A stretch of 64,000 nt of DNA from Sorex araneus (GCF_027595985.1 NC_073308.1:12673011-12737010), one strand, 5' to 3'. Counted from the first letter of the stretch, positions 45,693 through 58,495 are shown. Made by a program: numbers and translations. The notes: generated from the sequence alone by a model not told the origin.

Positions 45693-46109
45693 AAATTTTC
45701 TAAGTTAATTTTCTTTTGTTTTTTACAAACTTCAAACTATATTAATCGTCTTTTGTTTTTTGCAAACTTCAAACTACTAAATAATAGGACCTGATTTCTG
45801 TATCATGATTTCATTAAAAATACCTGATTTCTATATCATGAGTATATCAAAATATTGAATTAAATAAGTCATGCCTATTGTCACAAATCCTAAATTTCCT
45901 TTAGCTTGAATATTTTTGAAAGTAATAATAATTGCTTTTATTTTCTCTTCTTCCTTTTTTACATTTTAGTTCTCTTAACTACAGGGATTATAAGGACCAC
46001 AATTTATTAGAATGTCAACCATGGGACTAAAACGGAAAGAAACTTACTTTGCTGTATTTTATTGAAATCTGGAACTGTGGACCATGTGAAGTCCCATTTT
46101 TTTGAAGTT

Positions 46110-46980
46110 TTAAATTTTCTTTTTATAAACTTGTTCACAGCTATTCATTACTTTAATATTCAAACACCAATCCCACCACCATTGCACTTCTTACCTCCAT
46201 ATTTCAAACTTTTCCACCCCAAATCCTAAACCGTGCCCCCCAAAGCAGGACCAAAACAGTTATTTCTTTTTCTTTTGGAGACACACCTGACGATGCACTG
46301 GGGTTATTCCTGGCTCATGGCAGTGCTTGAGGTCCATATGGGATGTTGGGTATCGAACCCAGGTCGGCCGCATGCAAGGCAAGTGCCCTACCCACTGTGC
46401 TGTTATTACTCCAGCTCCAGAAACAGTTATTTTTGTATTAATTTTTGTGAATCATCCACTAAAAATGGTCCAATAAAATTTCTTTAGTGGAAAGTGTGTG
46501 AAGATGGTTGTATTTCAACCTGGAGTCAGTAGGCCCTGGAATTACTAACAGGTTTGTTAAGCCAAATCAAATGTTCTGTGCTACTCGTGGTACAGCGGGT
46601 GCTGTAGAGTATAGAGGTCAGAAATTCTAAAATTTAGAATGGAGCTATACAGCAGATTAACTCATGGGTGAGTCTCTGGGTCATGGCTGTGGATGAGATT
46701 ATATGGTGCCAGGGGCAGTTTGTGGATGTGACGCCAAGCTACCAGTAAACTTGGGAGATAGGTGGGAGGAGGCCCATTCCTGCTCTGAGCAAGCTTAGAG
46801 ATTTTAGTCACAGATTCCACATGCCTGGGTTTACCTGCATGATCATTTGTGAGTGAGGCTGTGTGAGCCATAGATAGCAACCGTGAGCACGGTAGGGACT
46901 GAATTTTGCAGTTATTTGGCTCCTGGGCTCTGTTGGGGCAGGGAGGGAAACTCACTCACCTCCCCCCCCCCCCGTTGCCG
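46110..46980 (+). repeat. Family F repeat, copy 3, with a SINE inside
   Basis: Shares 'caaacaccaatcccaccacc', 'tcctaaaccgtgcc', 'gtgtgaagatggttgtat', 'gtgctactcgtgg' and 'gtgagtctctgggtcatgg' with copies 1 and 2. A 12-base C run (46962-46973) lies at its right. Confidence 0.6.
46266..46420 (-). repeat. tRNA-derived SINE (class A) in family F
   Basis: Antisense copy with an internal deletion, flanked by 'aaacagttattt' at 46254-46265 and 46421-46432. Confidence 0.9.
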
Positions 46981-48107
46981 TCGTGAAGACTGTCCCATTT
47001 CTTTAGATACCAATGAGATATGTTTTAACTCATGGCAATTGTAGTAACAGATGTTATGGATTATAAATATTCAAATTCAAGATATGTGAGAGAAACAAAT
47101 CTCTTAGAATTAGAAAATAGTGTTGTTTATATTCCTTAAAAACTCTGCAAAGTAGATATAATTGATCATTTTTCTTGATAGGAATATGTCTGTAATGGAT
47201 TAATAGCAAATAAAATAATATTGTGGAGCTATTTATGCTAGAAACTGTCAAAACACAACATCATTTTTCATTTAAGCATTAGAATACTGTTTTCTAAGAG
47301 GGCTAATTTTTGTATAACCATTTTGTTCATGATACACGGAGACACAAGAAGACAGTGGACAGAGTTCCTGGGACTTTGCTAGCTCCCACTGTCTACCCCT
47401 GGCTGGGTGCTGGATGGACTGCTTTGTGCTCAGGTCCCTGGAGGCCTCCTAGGCATCATCCTCAACTTCCCCACCACCAGTGTCCCACAGATTAGGGAGT
47501 CATAACATTTGTGGTCAGCTCTAATTCTCAAAATCCAGGTGTGTGCTTCCTGAAATCAGGAATTTTCTCACATCCCACCCTCTTGCTATGGCCAGACCAG
47601 ACAGACATCCTTGTGCATCCAGCTAGCATGTCCGCTTGAAAGTAGTACTGAATATACTACTCATATTGGATGACATGGGATGTGACAGTCCTAATTCATG
47701 GACAGTGTACATTCATAAACCTCAGTGAACAGAATGACTTCTTGAAGATCAGTTGTCATATTCAAATAGCACTAGATCATAAAGGAAATCTGAAAAACGG
47801 AGGTATTGACAGTAGCTCTCTGGTATAAATGATTGAACAGATCAGTTCTTAACCAGGAATCTAAATCTCTACCATTCATACATATAAAACTCAAAGTATA
47901 ATGGGGAAAGAAATGAATTTAACTGCAGTGTGAGAGCCAGCAACTCAGGCAAATCCTCAAGCCCATCAAACCTTTGCAGCCTGGTCCATGAGGACCTGAA
48001 ATCAGCACTCAATGCATTGGCAATTGAAATTGCCAGTGAAGTTAAAAACTTCTTGGACAGGCAATTCAACTAACTCAGAAAAGCTGATTCAAAGGATGAC
48101 ATTTCAT

Positions 48108-48212
48108 ACCATATGGGACAATATGAGTTGTCGAGGATCAAACCCAGGTTGGTTGATCCCCAACATTTCATGGCAAGTCCATTACCCACTGTATTATCTT
48201 TCACCCTGGGGA
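48108..48212 (-). repeat. tRNA-derived SINE (class A) fragment beside exon 2
   Basis: Antisense head part only: 'accatatgggacaatatgag', 'gatcaaacccaggttgg', 'cccactgtattatc'. It ends about 75 bp before exon 2. Confidence 0.7.
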
Positions 48213-48288
48213 CAGCTTGCTCTTTATGTTTTCACTTACACAATGTAATGACTTTTTATATCCTCAAACGTCTATTGCAATTCCCTAG

Positions 48289-48403
48289 GACTCCCCTGCA
48301 CCTGGCCTGTGTCCTTGGCAGTATAAATACGGTACAATTACTAGTGGAAAATAAATGCCTGCTTAATCCTCGTGACCAGTTCAAGAGGACACCCCTGTTC
48401 AAG
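48289..48403 (+). CDS. Ankyrin-repeat protein (ANKRD26/ANKRD7 family), exon 2
   Basis: 115 bp. The acceptor is 'ttccctag', and the first base completes the Arg codon split across intron 1. The exon encodes residues 61-99: ankyrin repeat 2 opens with the classic 'TPLHLAC' and holds 'TVQLLVENKCLLNPRDQ'; repeat 3 starts 'TPLFK' at the end. The donor is GTATGT and the exit phase is 0. The same exon break, between 'TPL-K' and 'AVQC', occurs in ANKRD7 and ANKRD26 as I know them, which supports a real gene rather than a retrocopy. Confidence 0.9.
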
Positions 48404-48562
48404 GTATGTAGTAGTGAAATCTGTCGGGGTGATATTGAATTGATTTATTCATTCAGAATAAGCATGACTATGGATCATTTATATGTAACTGTGGTATAAT
48501 CTGCAGGGTAATGAATTTGAATTATTAGAACTTACCATCTGCTCTTGGTATGATCTTTACAG

Positions 48563-48736
48563 GCAGTTCAATGCAAGTACGTAGTTTGTTCACAATTTCT
48601 GCTTGAACATGGTGCTGATCCCAATCTCGTGGACATCCATGGTTTCTCTGTCCTCCACTATGCTGTCCATGATAATAGTCCATTTTTAGCAGAACTCCTG
48701 ATTAATTCCAGTGCGAACATCGAGGCCAAAGACAAG
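48563..48736 (+). CDS. Ankyrin-repeat protein (ANKRD26/ANKRD7 family), exon 3
   Basis: 174 bp, exactly 58 codons (residues 100-157), after a short 159-bp intron. The acceptor is 'gatctttacag'. It begins 'AVQCKYVVC', completes repeat 3 with 'LLEHGADPNLVDIHG', and encodes most of repeat 4 ('SVLHYAVHDNSPFLAELLI', 'ANIEAKDK'). 'LLEHGADPNL-D-HG' and 'A-LHYAV' are close to the ANKRD26/POTE pattern. The donor reads GTATAG, weaker than the others because +5 is A. The large, repeat-filled intron 3 follows. Confidence 0.9.
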
Positions 48737-49686
48737 GTATAGAATATTTATTTACAAAATATTTGCATCATGTGTGTGAATTTGAAATCCCCAAACCTTT
48801 CATTTTACACCTGTGCGCATGTACACACGCAAATTTACACTCTGGATACTACATGCCAGTGTCTGTCACCATGAAAGCAACTCTAGAGCAGAGCTGGGCA
48901 AGTTTAGAGAAAAAGGGTACCTCCATAAAGAGCACAGCTCTGTCTTCTAACCATCTATCTGACTCAGGGGTGAAAAGGTCTTCCATTAGTGCCTGGGGGT
49001 GGGTGGTGGGCTCTGCACCGCAAAAGACTGACGGTCTCATGAGGCATGAGCCGGTGCTGCAGGCTGGTGGTTGTGCATGGTTCAGGAAATGATTCTTCTT
49101 AGGGGGAGTGGAGGAGGAATGGAGACCAAGTAACCAGAGCTGGAGGAGTCGGGAGTGCAGGTCGGAGGGAGAATCAGCAGATCCCACACCCTGAACACTC
49201 CAGGACTCCAAAGTTCTGAGGGCCAGTGCAAGGGTCAGGTCCTAGTTTGGTCTCCTAATGGCTTCCACTTGTGTTGCTAGTCATCTTGCCTTCTATGAAT
49301 AATCATGAGAGCACCAGCATCAGAGAGTATCTCCTGCTTGCTTTCTGTAGCTTCTAGATGAGAGAAGGTTCATGGCTATTTACAGGTCAAGGTAAAGCCA
49401 GTCTGCCTGCACGTTTTCTTCTACATTTCCATTATACACAACATTCCAGCCCTGTAGCCTGTAGCAGTCTTCTCTTGGTTGACAAGAGAGGTTGAATTAT
49501 ACATGTGTATAGGATCAAGCATATCCTGAGTGTGAATATTTTGCAAGGGGTTCTCAGATTTTAATTTATATAACATCTATATTGAAGTAGTAGATGCCAT
49601 GCCTTTCTTTATCCATTTATGACAAATATATTTAAAAAATATTAAACTCAATAGCAAAACTTTTTGAAATTGTTGCACTGATTAAC

Positions 49687-49820
49687 TTTTTTTATTGTTG
49701 TTTGTCTTGGCGGCACAACCAGCTGAGTTCAACCAGCCACACTCACTTACTCTTGCTGGTGCGTCAGGCACCAGGTCAATAACATTGGGCCTTACCAGCT
49801 GTGCCATTTCTTTAGCCCTT
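49687..49820 (-). repeat. tRNA-derived SINE (class A), decayed
   Basis: Antisense: 'ttgtcttggcggcacaacc', 'gctgagttcaaccagcc', 'accagctgtgccatttc', ending 'tttagccctt'. Much of the body is lost. Confidence 0.55.
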
Positions 49821-51769
49821 ATTTTATAAAGGTAGTATAAATCAACATAGGAGGCATGTTTTTTTGAAAAATTGATAAGAAATTGGTCTTTGGATGGCCA
49901 CTGTCACTATAACTTTCTCTCTGTATGCAGTATTTCCTTGAATTTTAATTTATTCATTCTAAACATTTTATTGATTGAGATTTTCACACTTTTTTCCACA
50001 CTAGGTTTTATAACAGCTAGCATAGAAACCCTTATTTCTTTTTTTTATTGGTGCATTTCTTTTTTTTCACATTTTTTATTAGCGAATCACCGTGGGGTAC
50101 AGTTACAAATTTACAAACTTTCATCCTTTCATTTCAGTCATACAATGATCAAGTACCCATCCTTCCACCAGTGCCCATTCTCTACCACCAATGATCCCAG
50201 TATCCTTCCGACCACCCCCACTCCCTCTGCCCCCACCTCTGTGGAAGGGCATTCCCTTTTGTTCTCTTTTCTTTTGGGTATTGTAGTTTGCACTGAAGGC
50301 ATTGAGTGGCCATTGTGTTTGATCTATAGTCTACATTTGGTTCGCATCTCCCAACCTGAGCTGGTGCTGCAAATACCCTTTAGTTGGCGTTTTCTTCTCT
50401 ACCTGAGCTGCCTTCTCCCACAGCATTTGACATGGCTTCCAAGCCATGGAGCAAACGTCCTAGTCTTTATCTCTAGTATTCTTGGGTGTTAGAACTCCAT
50501 TCTGTTATTTTATATTCCACAGATGAGTGCAATCTTTCTATGTCTTTCCCACTCTTTCTGGCTCATTTTCACTTAACATAATACTTTCCATGTTGATCCA
50601 TTTATATGCAAATTTCATGACTTCATCTTTTCTAACAGCTGCATAGTATTCCATTGTGTAGATGTACCAGAGTTTCTTTAACCAGTCATCTGTTTTCGGG
50701 CACTCGGGTTTTTTCCAGATTCTGGCTATTGTAACAGTGCTGCAGAGAACCTTCGAGTGCAGATGTCATTTCTGCTATACTCTTTTGCCTCTCCAGGATA
50801 TATTCCCCAAAGTGGTAGAGCTGGGTTAAATGGGAGCTCAATTTCTAATTTTTTGTGAACTGCCCATACTGTTTTCCAGAAGGACTGAACCATTCGGCAT
50901 TACAACCAGCAGGGAAGGAGAATCCCTTTCTCCCCACTCTGCACCAACATCTGTTGCTTTTGTTCCTTTGGATGTGGGCCAGTCTTTGTGGTACAATATG
51001 ATATCTCATCGTTGTTTTGATCTGCAACTCCCTGATGATTAGTGATGAAAAGCATTTTTTTTTCATGTGCCTTTTGGCTATTTGGATAACTTTTTTGAAA
51101 CTGTTTCTTTCATTTCATCGCCCCATTTTCTGATGGGGTTGGATGTTTTTCTTTTTGTAGAGTTCAGATAGTGCCTTTTATATCCTTGATATCAACCCCT
51201 TATTCAATGGGTATTGGGTAAATATCCTTTCGAATTCTGTTGACTGTCTTTGCATTTTGGTCACTGTTTCTTTTGAGGTGCAAAAGCTCCTTCGTTTAAG
51301 ATAGTCCCATTTGTTAATCTCTATTTTCACTTGCTTGGCCAGTGGCGTGTCATCTTTGAAGTTACCTTTAGATTCAATGTCATGGAGGGATTTGCCAATC
51401 TTGTATTCAATATATTTTATGGATTCTGGTCTGATGTTGAGGTCTTTAATCCATTTTGATCTGATTTTTGTACATGGTGTTAGGTAGAGATCTGAGCCTA
51501 TTTTTTTTTCTTCATGTAGCTGTCCAGTTTTGCCAGCACCATTTATTAAAGAGACTTTCCTTGCTCCAATTCACGTTTCTTGCTCCGTTATCAAAGATTA
51601 GGTGATCATATATTTGAGGGTGTGTATAAGGATATTCAACCCTGTTCTATTGGTCTGCGGTTCTGCCTTTGTTTCATTATCGTGATGTTTATATTATTAC
51701 TGCTTTGAGGTTTGATTTTGAGGTTGGGGAAGGTGATGTCTTCTCCACATCTTTCCCCCAGAATTGCTT

Positions 51770-54290
51770 TAGTTATTCATAGGGATTTGTTGTTCCATAT
51801 GAATTTCAGGATTGCTTGATCCATTTCTTTGAAGAATGTCATGGGTATCCTTATAGGGATTGCATTGAATCTGTACAATGCTTTGGGGAGTATTGCCATT
51901 TTAACAATGTTAATTCTCCCAATCCATGAGCTGGGGATATCTTTCCATTTTCTAGTGTCCTCTTTTATTTTGTGAAGTAGCATTTTGTAGTTTTCTTTGT
52001 ACAGGTCCTTTACTTCCTTAGTTTAGCTGATTCCAAGGTACTTGATTTTCTGAGGCATGATTGTGAACGGGATTACTTTTTTCATGTCACTTTCTTCTCT
52101 CTCATTGTTTGCGTATAGGAAAGCCATGGACTTTTGGGTATTGATTTTATAGCTTGCAACTTTACTATACAAGTCTATTGTCTCTAGGATTTTCTTGGCA
52201 GAGCCTTTAGGGTTCTATAAATATAGTATCATATCATTATATCATAGCGAATAGTGAAAGCTTGATTTCTTCCTTTCCTACCTGGATGCCCTTGCGATCT
52301 TTTTCTTGACTAGTTGCTATTGCAAGTTTTTCCAGTATTATGTTGACCTGAAGTGGTGAGCATGGGCATCCTTGTCTCGTCCCTGCTCTCAGAGGAAAGG
52401 CTCTTAGTTTTTCCCCATTGGGGATGATGCTTGCCATAAGCTTGTGGTAAATGGCTTTGACTATATTGAGAAAAGTTCCTTCGATACCCATTTTGGTGAG
52501 AGTTCTCATCATAAACAGGTGCTGAATTACCTGTTTGTCAAACAGCTTGTCAAATGCTCTCTCTGCATCTATTGATGTGATTATATGGTTCTTATCTTTT
52601 ATTTTGCTGATATTATGGATTATGTTGATTGATTTCCAAATGTTAAGCTGTCCTTGCATCCCCGGGATGAATCCCACTCAGTCACGGTGGGATCACTTTT
52701 TGGGATCACTCAAATCCTACTTTTTGATGAGTTGTTGAATTCTATTTGCTAATATTTTGTTGAGAATCTTCGCATCTATGTTAAGCAGAGATATCGACCT
52801 GTAGTTTTCTTTTTCATTGTTTCTTTGTTTGCTTTTATTATTAGGGAGATATGAGCCTCATAGAAACTGTTTGGGAGAGATTCTTTTTTTTTTTTTTCAG
52901 TTTCCTGGAAAAGCTTGAGAAGAATTGACAATAGGTACTCTTTACATGTTTGAAAAACTTCTCTAGTGAATCCATCCGGACCTGCGTTTTTATTTTGGGG
53001 AAGACTTTTGATTTCAGTTTCTATTTACTTGATATTAATGGATCTCTTCAGGTATTCCAGATCTTCTTGAATCAACCTTGGGAGATTATAGGAATCCAGG
53101 AATGGATTTATTTCTTCTAGGTTCTCTTGTTTCATGGCATACAGACTTTCAAAGTAGTCTCTGATATTGTTTTGAATTTCTTTTGTTTCTGTTGTGATGT
53201 CTCCCATTTCATTTCTGATTCGGTTTATTAGGGTTCTCTCTCTTTCTTTGTGAGTCTTGCTAGTAGTAGTTTAGCAACCTTGTTTATTTTCTCAAAGAAC
53301 CAGCTCTTGGTTTCATTGATCTTTTGACTCGTCTTTTGGGTTTCCATGTTGATATTTTTGGCTCTAAGTTTTATTTCTTTCCTTTGGCCTGATTTGGGCT
53401 CTTTTTGTTGGTCCTTTTCTAAGATTTTGAGCTATGAAGTCCTGTTATCTATGTAGGTCCTTTCTTCTTTCCTGAGGAATGCTTGCAGAGCTACAAATTT
53501 TCTCCTTACCAAGGTTTTAGCTGCGTCCCATAGGTTCTGACAACTTATGTCTTCATTCTCACTGGTTCTCAGGTATCTTTTGATTTCTTCTTTGATTTCC
53601 TTTTTAACCAATCATTGTTCAACATTCAGTTATTTAATTTCCAGGTGTTTGATTTGGTTCTTCGTGTCTGTGTGTGATTAAGTTCTATCTTCAGTGCATC
53701 TTGGTCGGAAAAGATAGTTGACACCATTTCTATCTTCCTGATTCTGTTGATGTATGTTTTGTGACCCAGCATGTGGTCTATTTTGCAAAATGTTTTGTGT
53801 GCACTGGAAGAAAAAATGTGTATCATTTCTTTTTGGGAGCAAAACCATGTATAGATCATTAGGCCTCTCTCTTTATCTCTTCCTTTAAAGCCAATGTTTC
53901 CTTGCTGAGTTTTAATCTTGGAGATCTATCTAGAGGTGGTAGGGCAGTGTTGAAGTCTCCAACTACTATTGTGTTGTTAGCAATGCCCTTGTTAAAATCT
54001 GTTAGCAGTTGTTTTAAGTGTTTAGCTGCTCCCTCATTAGGTATGTACATGTTTAGGAGTGTCATTACTTCCTGCTGTACATATTCCTTAACTAGTAAAA
54101 ATTGGCCTTCGCTGTCCCTTCTAATCTTTTTCAACTTGAAATCTATGTTGTCGGATACTAGTATGGCCATCCCAGCATTTTTAAGGGAGTTGTTTGTTTG
54201 CAGAATTGTTTTTCATCCTTTGACTTTGAGTCTGTGTTTGCTCTAACTTTCAAACGTGTTTCTTGTAAGCAGCAGAATTTTGGGTTTAGT
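51770..54290 (-). pseudogene. L1 ORF2 remnant (endonuclease-reverse transcriptase)
   Basis: Endonuclease part at 53859-54170 ('NMYIPNEGAAKHLKQLL', 'VVGDFNTAL'), reverse transcriptase at 52237-52677 ('[10 protein letters not shown]', '[11 protein letters not shown]'), and C-terminal region at 51777-51983 ('[19 protein letters not shown]'). The frame breaks right at the catalytic motif: it reads LSLFAMI instead of the expected F-A-D-D, so active-site aspartates are lost. Several more stops and shifts divide it. It must once have been about 1,250 codons. Confidence 0.88.
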
Positions 54291-54607
54291 TTCCGAATCC
54301 ATTTTGCCATTCTGCGTCTCTTAATTAGTGCATTTAGACCATTGACATTGAGGGGGATTATTGTTAAGGATTTTGTGCCATCTTTCTGTAGGGGTTTGTT
54401 GTGCTTGTGGAGTTTTTTCTTGTCTTACAGTAGCCCCATTAGTCCTTCTTTTAAGTTTGATTTTGAGTCTATGAGGTTTCTTAGCTGTTATTGATCCATA
54501 AAATAGTGTATTATTCCTTCGAGTTTGAGTGAGAGTTTAGCTGGATAAAGTATTGTTGGTGAGACATTCATTTCATTGAGTTTTTACACTATATCCCCCT
54601 ATTGTCT

Positions 54608-55200
54608 TCAGGCTTGGAGGGTTTCCTCTGATAGGTCTGCTGTAAATCTGAGGGTGCTCCCTTGTATTTTGTATGTGATTTCCTTCTCTGACCTTGCTGC
54701 TTGCAGTATTTTGTCTCTACCAGTAGCATCCATCATTCTGGCTATGATATATCTTGGAGTCTTTTTACTAGGGTCTCTTTTAGCTGGCACTCTTCGGGCT
54801 CCTTGGATCTGGGTGCTTGCATTCTCCAGTTCTGGGAACTTTATAGCAATGATATTTTGAACTGTGGGTTTTTCATTGGTGTTGTCTCCCTGTCCTTCTG
54901 ATACTCTGATGATTCTAATGTTGTTCCTCTTGATATCATCCCCTAGGTCTCTGATTCGCCTAAGAGCTATTTTGAGGTCTTTTCCCATTGCTTGTTGATG
55001 CCTGTAAGCTTCCTGCAGCTCATCTTCAAGCTCACTGATTCTGTCTTTGGCTGTGGCCATTCTACTATTGAGGGCACCCATTGAGTTTTTAATTTCATCT
55101 GCAAAATCCTTAATTCGTGACACTTCATTTTGTAGCTTTTTTATTTCTGCTGTTATTTTCTTCCTGTATTTTCTTGGCTGTCCAGTCCATTGTTTCCTCC
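54608..55200 (-). pseudogene. L1 ORF1 remnant (RNA-binding coiled-coil protein)
   Basis: A 171-codon frame from 55123 to 54608 with a heptad coiled-coil stretch ('RISELEDELQEAYRHQQAM'), then the RRM-like part ('NIRIIRVSEGQGDN', 'IQGARRVPAKRDPSKKTPR') and the start of the C-terminal domain ('TADLSEETLQA'). The order matches mammalian L1 ORF1p. A stop ends it about 40-50 residues early. Confidence 0.88.
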
Positions 55201-55974
55201 TTTAATTTCCTGGATGTCTGTTGAGCCATTTCTTTGAGTTCATTGAACATTTTCAATATTTCATCTCTGAATTCTTTATCAGAGAGATCATATTTGTGGG
55301 TAATGCTTATTGAGGCTCCTGGACCCTTTTCATCATCTCCTTGTGGTGGGGATTTTCATTGTTTCTTCATGTTTTTGTAGTCGTGTGGTGGTGTAACTTT
55401 CCAGTTCACTACCAGTATTGCCCACTTTCTCTCAGGTGCTCCTCAGTGGCTTAGGTGAGGTCTCTAGTGAAATTTAGGAGGATTTTTGTTTTTATATTGG
55501 ACTTATAGAGCTTCTAGTGATGCCAGTATTATGGTGCAATTGGAATACACTATTGGACTATTGACCTAATGTATTTGAGATAGCCAGCATAATCCCCATA
55601 GAAATAGGTAATGGAAATAAAGATGTGATTTCCAAGTGTCAGGAAAGGAAAAAATAACTGTGGCCATGCCCAGTTCTACAGAAGCCACGCCCACTACCAA
55701 GATGTGATTGGGGTGCCAGGTGGTTGGGCAGAAACCTGGGAGAGGGAGAGAACTGTGAGCGGCCCTGGAAAGTGGCTCAGGGGCTGATGGGATTGTGCTC
55801 AGGGAGGTGGGGTGGCTCAGGGCCTTAAGAGATGCCTGAGGCGCATGCACGGGGATTGGGTGTGGTGGGGGATTGGTGTCCCAAGTTGAATTACTGACCT
55901 GGGAGAGGGAGAAAACCAAGAGCGGCACTGTAGAGTGGCTCAGGGACGGATAGGATGGTGCTCAGGGAGGTGTC

Positions 55975-56690
55975 CTTATTCTTTTAAGAGGAATAATGTC
56001 ACGGACCACTTAGCCTTTGTCTTCATTCAGAGTCCATTTATTAGTGTACCATTTGAATCAGGAGGTTCCAGTGTGATATCTTGGATCGCTAAACCATTGT
56101 AAATTAAAGGGAACAACCTCCCATAATTTCTGGAAAACAGGATATTTTATACAAAAAATTCAAAACCAGTCTGTCTAATGATTCCTCCTGTATATCGTTC
56201 AGCACATAACAAACTACCAAATAGAAGTTTTTAACAAATTTAAACAGAATCCTTTAGTACTAGAATGTAGTGTATGCTTTGGTAATGTTTCTCAAGGTAA
56301 AAAGAATCCTTTCGTATTAAAATATAGTGTATTTTTTTGGCAATCCTTCTCAAGCACACTTAACAGAACGATCCATATTGTTACTACATAACAGTGCTTC
56401 TAGTAAAGTACATATTCTTTGGAATATAATCTTAGGAGCAACAATGAGGGGATGATGATTTAGTTTTTACTTCAATTAGAAAATCAAATCTAACACATAT
56501 ATTATTTTGGATGTGTAAAGGAAAAATCAGACTGTACTTCAAAGCATTTTTATTTAGTTGGAGGAATAAAATAATGGCAGGATGCAACAGTAAATTCTAT
56601 GTCAGATTTAACATTAGAGAAACCAGTAAGTGATAAAGTGATTTTTAGAAAACGACTTCTCAATTAATCTCTTGAAGACATCTAGAAAGA
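55975..56690. other. No recognisable gene or repeat
   Basis: AT-rich sequence between the two large L1 copies of intron 3. Confidence 0.5.
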
Positions 56691-56892
56691 ACATTTTATA
56701 TTATTTTATTTTAACTTTGTTGTTGAATCACTGTGAGACAGACTCTTCCAAACCTGTTCATGAATTGGATTTCAGTTATACAGTATTCCAACACGCATCC
56801 CTCCACCAGTGTACATTACCCAGCACCAGTGTCCCCAGGTTCCCTCACATCACCCTCCACCTCCCAACCCTGCTTACCTTTAAGGCAGGTGC

Positions 56893-56896
<4 letters not shown>

Positions 56897-56962
<66 letters not shown>

Positions 56963-57000
56963 ACTGTCTGTCTCTCTGTCTCTGTCTTTCTGTCTCTCTC
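56897..57000. repeat. (TC)n microsatellite
   Basis: About 60 bp of pure CT repeats followed by CTGT-interrupted units. Confidence 0.95.
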
Positions 57001-57380
57001 CTTTGGGGCATTGTTGTTTTTAATATTGATACCGTAAGGTTATTAAGAAAATTTCTTTATCTACTTTTAACCCTCAAGTCTTGTTCAGCGTCATCATTCC
57101 CAGCAATTATTGTCATACCGATCTCTTCTCTATCTTACCTACCCTTAGCCCCACACACACTTGTGGTTAGTTCCAACCATTGACCAGTCCTCTTAACCCA
57201 TTTTCCCTGATCATGGATATTAGTCTTTTCCTATATACTTTATATATACCACAAATGAATGCAATCAATCTGTACTTGGTCCTCTCTTTCTGACTCATTT
57301 CACTCAGCATGATACTGTCCATGTCCATCCATTTATAGGCGTATTTGCTGACTTCATTTTTTCTCATGCCTACATAGTAT

Positions 57381-57622
57381 CACTGGAGAGATAGCACAGC
57401 TGTTGGGCATTTGCCTTTCATGCAGTCGACCTGAATTCGATTCCTCTCCCCTCTCAGAGAGCCCGGCAAACTTCCGAGAGTATAGAGCCCACTCGGCAGA
57501 GCCTAGCAAGCTACCCGTGCGTATTGGATATGCCAAAAACAGTAAAAATAAGTCTCTCAATGAGAGACTTTACTGGTGCCTCCTTGAACAAATTGATGAG
57601 CAACGGGATGACAGTGATAGTG
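57381..57622 (+). repeat. RTE-tailed SINE (class B), complete, with target-site duplication
   Basis: Sense copy from 'cactggagagatagcacagc' to the tail 'gggatgacagtgatagtg', flanked by 'acatagtat' (57372-57380 and 57623-57631). Its tail in one frame reads 'LYWCLLEQIDEQRDDSDSD', matching the C-terminal end of the RTE protein. No poly(A). Confidence 0.9.
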
Positions 57623-58495
57623 ACATAGTATTTCATTGTGGAGATGTGCCATAGTTCCTTTATCCATTCATCTGTTCTTGAGCACTCAGGTTCTTTCCAG
57701 ATTCTGGTTATAGTGAGTAGTGCTGCAATGAACATAGCCGTGTAGAAGGGGTGTCTGCTGTACCCCCAATGTATATTCACAGAAGTAGTGTTGCTGTGTC
57801 AAATGGGAGCTTAATTTCTAGTTTTTTGAGAAACATCCATATAGTTTTCTAAAAAGATTGGATGAGTCAGCATTCACATTAGAAATAAAGGAGAGTCCCT
57901 TTCTCCCCACACCCATGTCAATACCGTTTGCTTTTGTTCTTTTTGGATGTGTGCCAGTCTCTATGGTGACAGCTATTGTTGTTTTGATCTGCATCTTCCT
58001 GCTGATTAGTGATAAAGAGCATTTTTGCATGTGCATTTTGGTCATTCAAATATCTTCTTTGAGAAAGTTTCTGTTCATTTGATCCCCCCATTTTCTGATG
58101 GGATTGGCTGTTTTTAATTTCTTGTAGAGTTCAACCAGTTCCTTGTTAATATCTTCGACATTAACCCCTTATAAGAAGGCTATTGGGTAAACATCCTTTC
58201 CCATCCTTTCCCATTCTGTAGGCTGTCTTTGTATCCTGGTCACTGTTTCTTTTGAGGTGCAGAGGCTTTTTAGATTAAGATTTGTTTATCTTTGCTTCCA
58301 CTTGCTTGGTCAGTGGCATTTCATCTTTGAACACCTTTAGCTTCAATACCGTGGAGGGTTTTGCTGATCTTTGCTTCAATGCACCTTATGGAATTGGGTT
58401 TGATGTTGAGGTCTTTAGTCCATTTTGATCTAACTCTCATGTCTGGTGTTAGGTAGAGGTCTGAGTGCGTTGTTTTAGAGCTATTTTTTTCTTTT

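Larger units (their letters stand above)
41413..48288 (+). other. Intron 1 of the ankyrin-repeat gene
   Basis: About 6.9 kb between GTAAGT and TTCCCTAG. It holds an L1 3' end, an antisense L1 block, a family C element, SINEs and a family F repeat. The parts not listed separately (43475-44320, 45020-45500, 45705-46100, 46985-48100) show nothing recognisable except a possible coding-like stretch at 47935-48071. Confidence 0.75.
50045..55972 (-). mobile_element. L1 element, near full length, antisense, inactive
   Basis: About 5.9 kb, from a poly(T) tract and 3' UTR (50.05-50.85 kb) through ORF2 and ORF1 to a GC-rich 5' region (55.6-55.97 kb). Possible duplication 'ccttatttctttt' (50032-50044) against 'ccttattctttt' (55973-55984). 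L1 copies itself through RNA with ORF1 (RNA-binding trimer) and ORF2 (endonuclease and reverse transcriptase). Both frames are broken, so this copy is dead. It lies in intron 3 against the gene's direction. Confidence 0.9.

Noticed and set aside
48108-48499. A 128-codon frame reading into exon 2 as an alternative first exon
   Set aside because: Its start lies in an antisense SINE remnant. The frame does continue into exon 2, but the exon 1 junction is in phase, has consensus splice sites and matches the family.
56733-57037. Serine-leucine repeat proteins over CT tracts
   Set aside because: They are translations of (TC)n microsatellites inside an L1.
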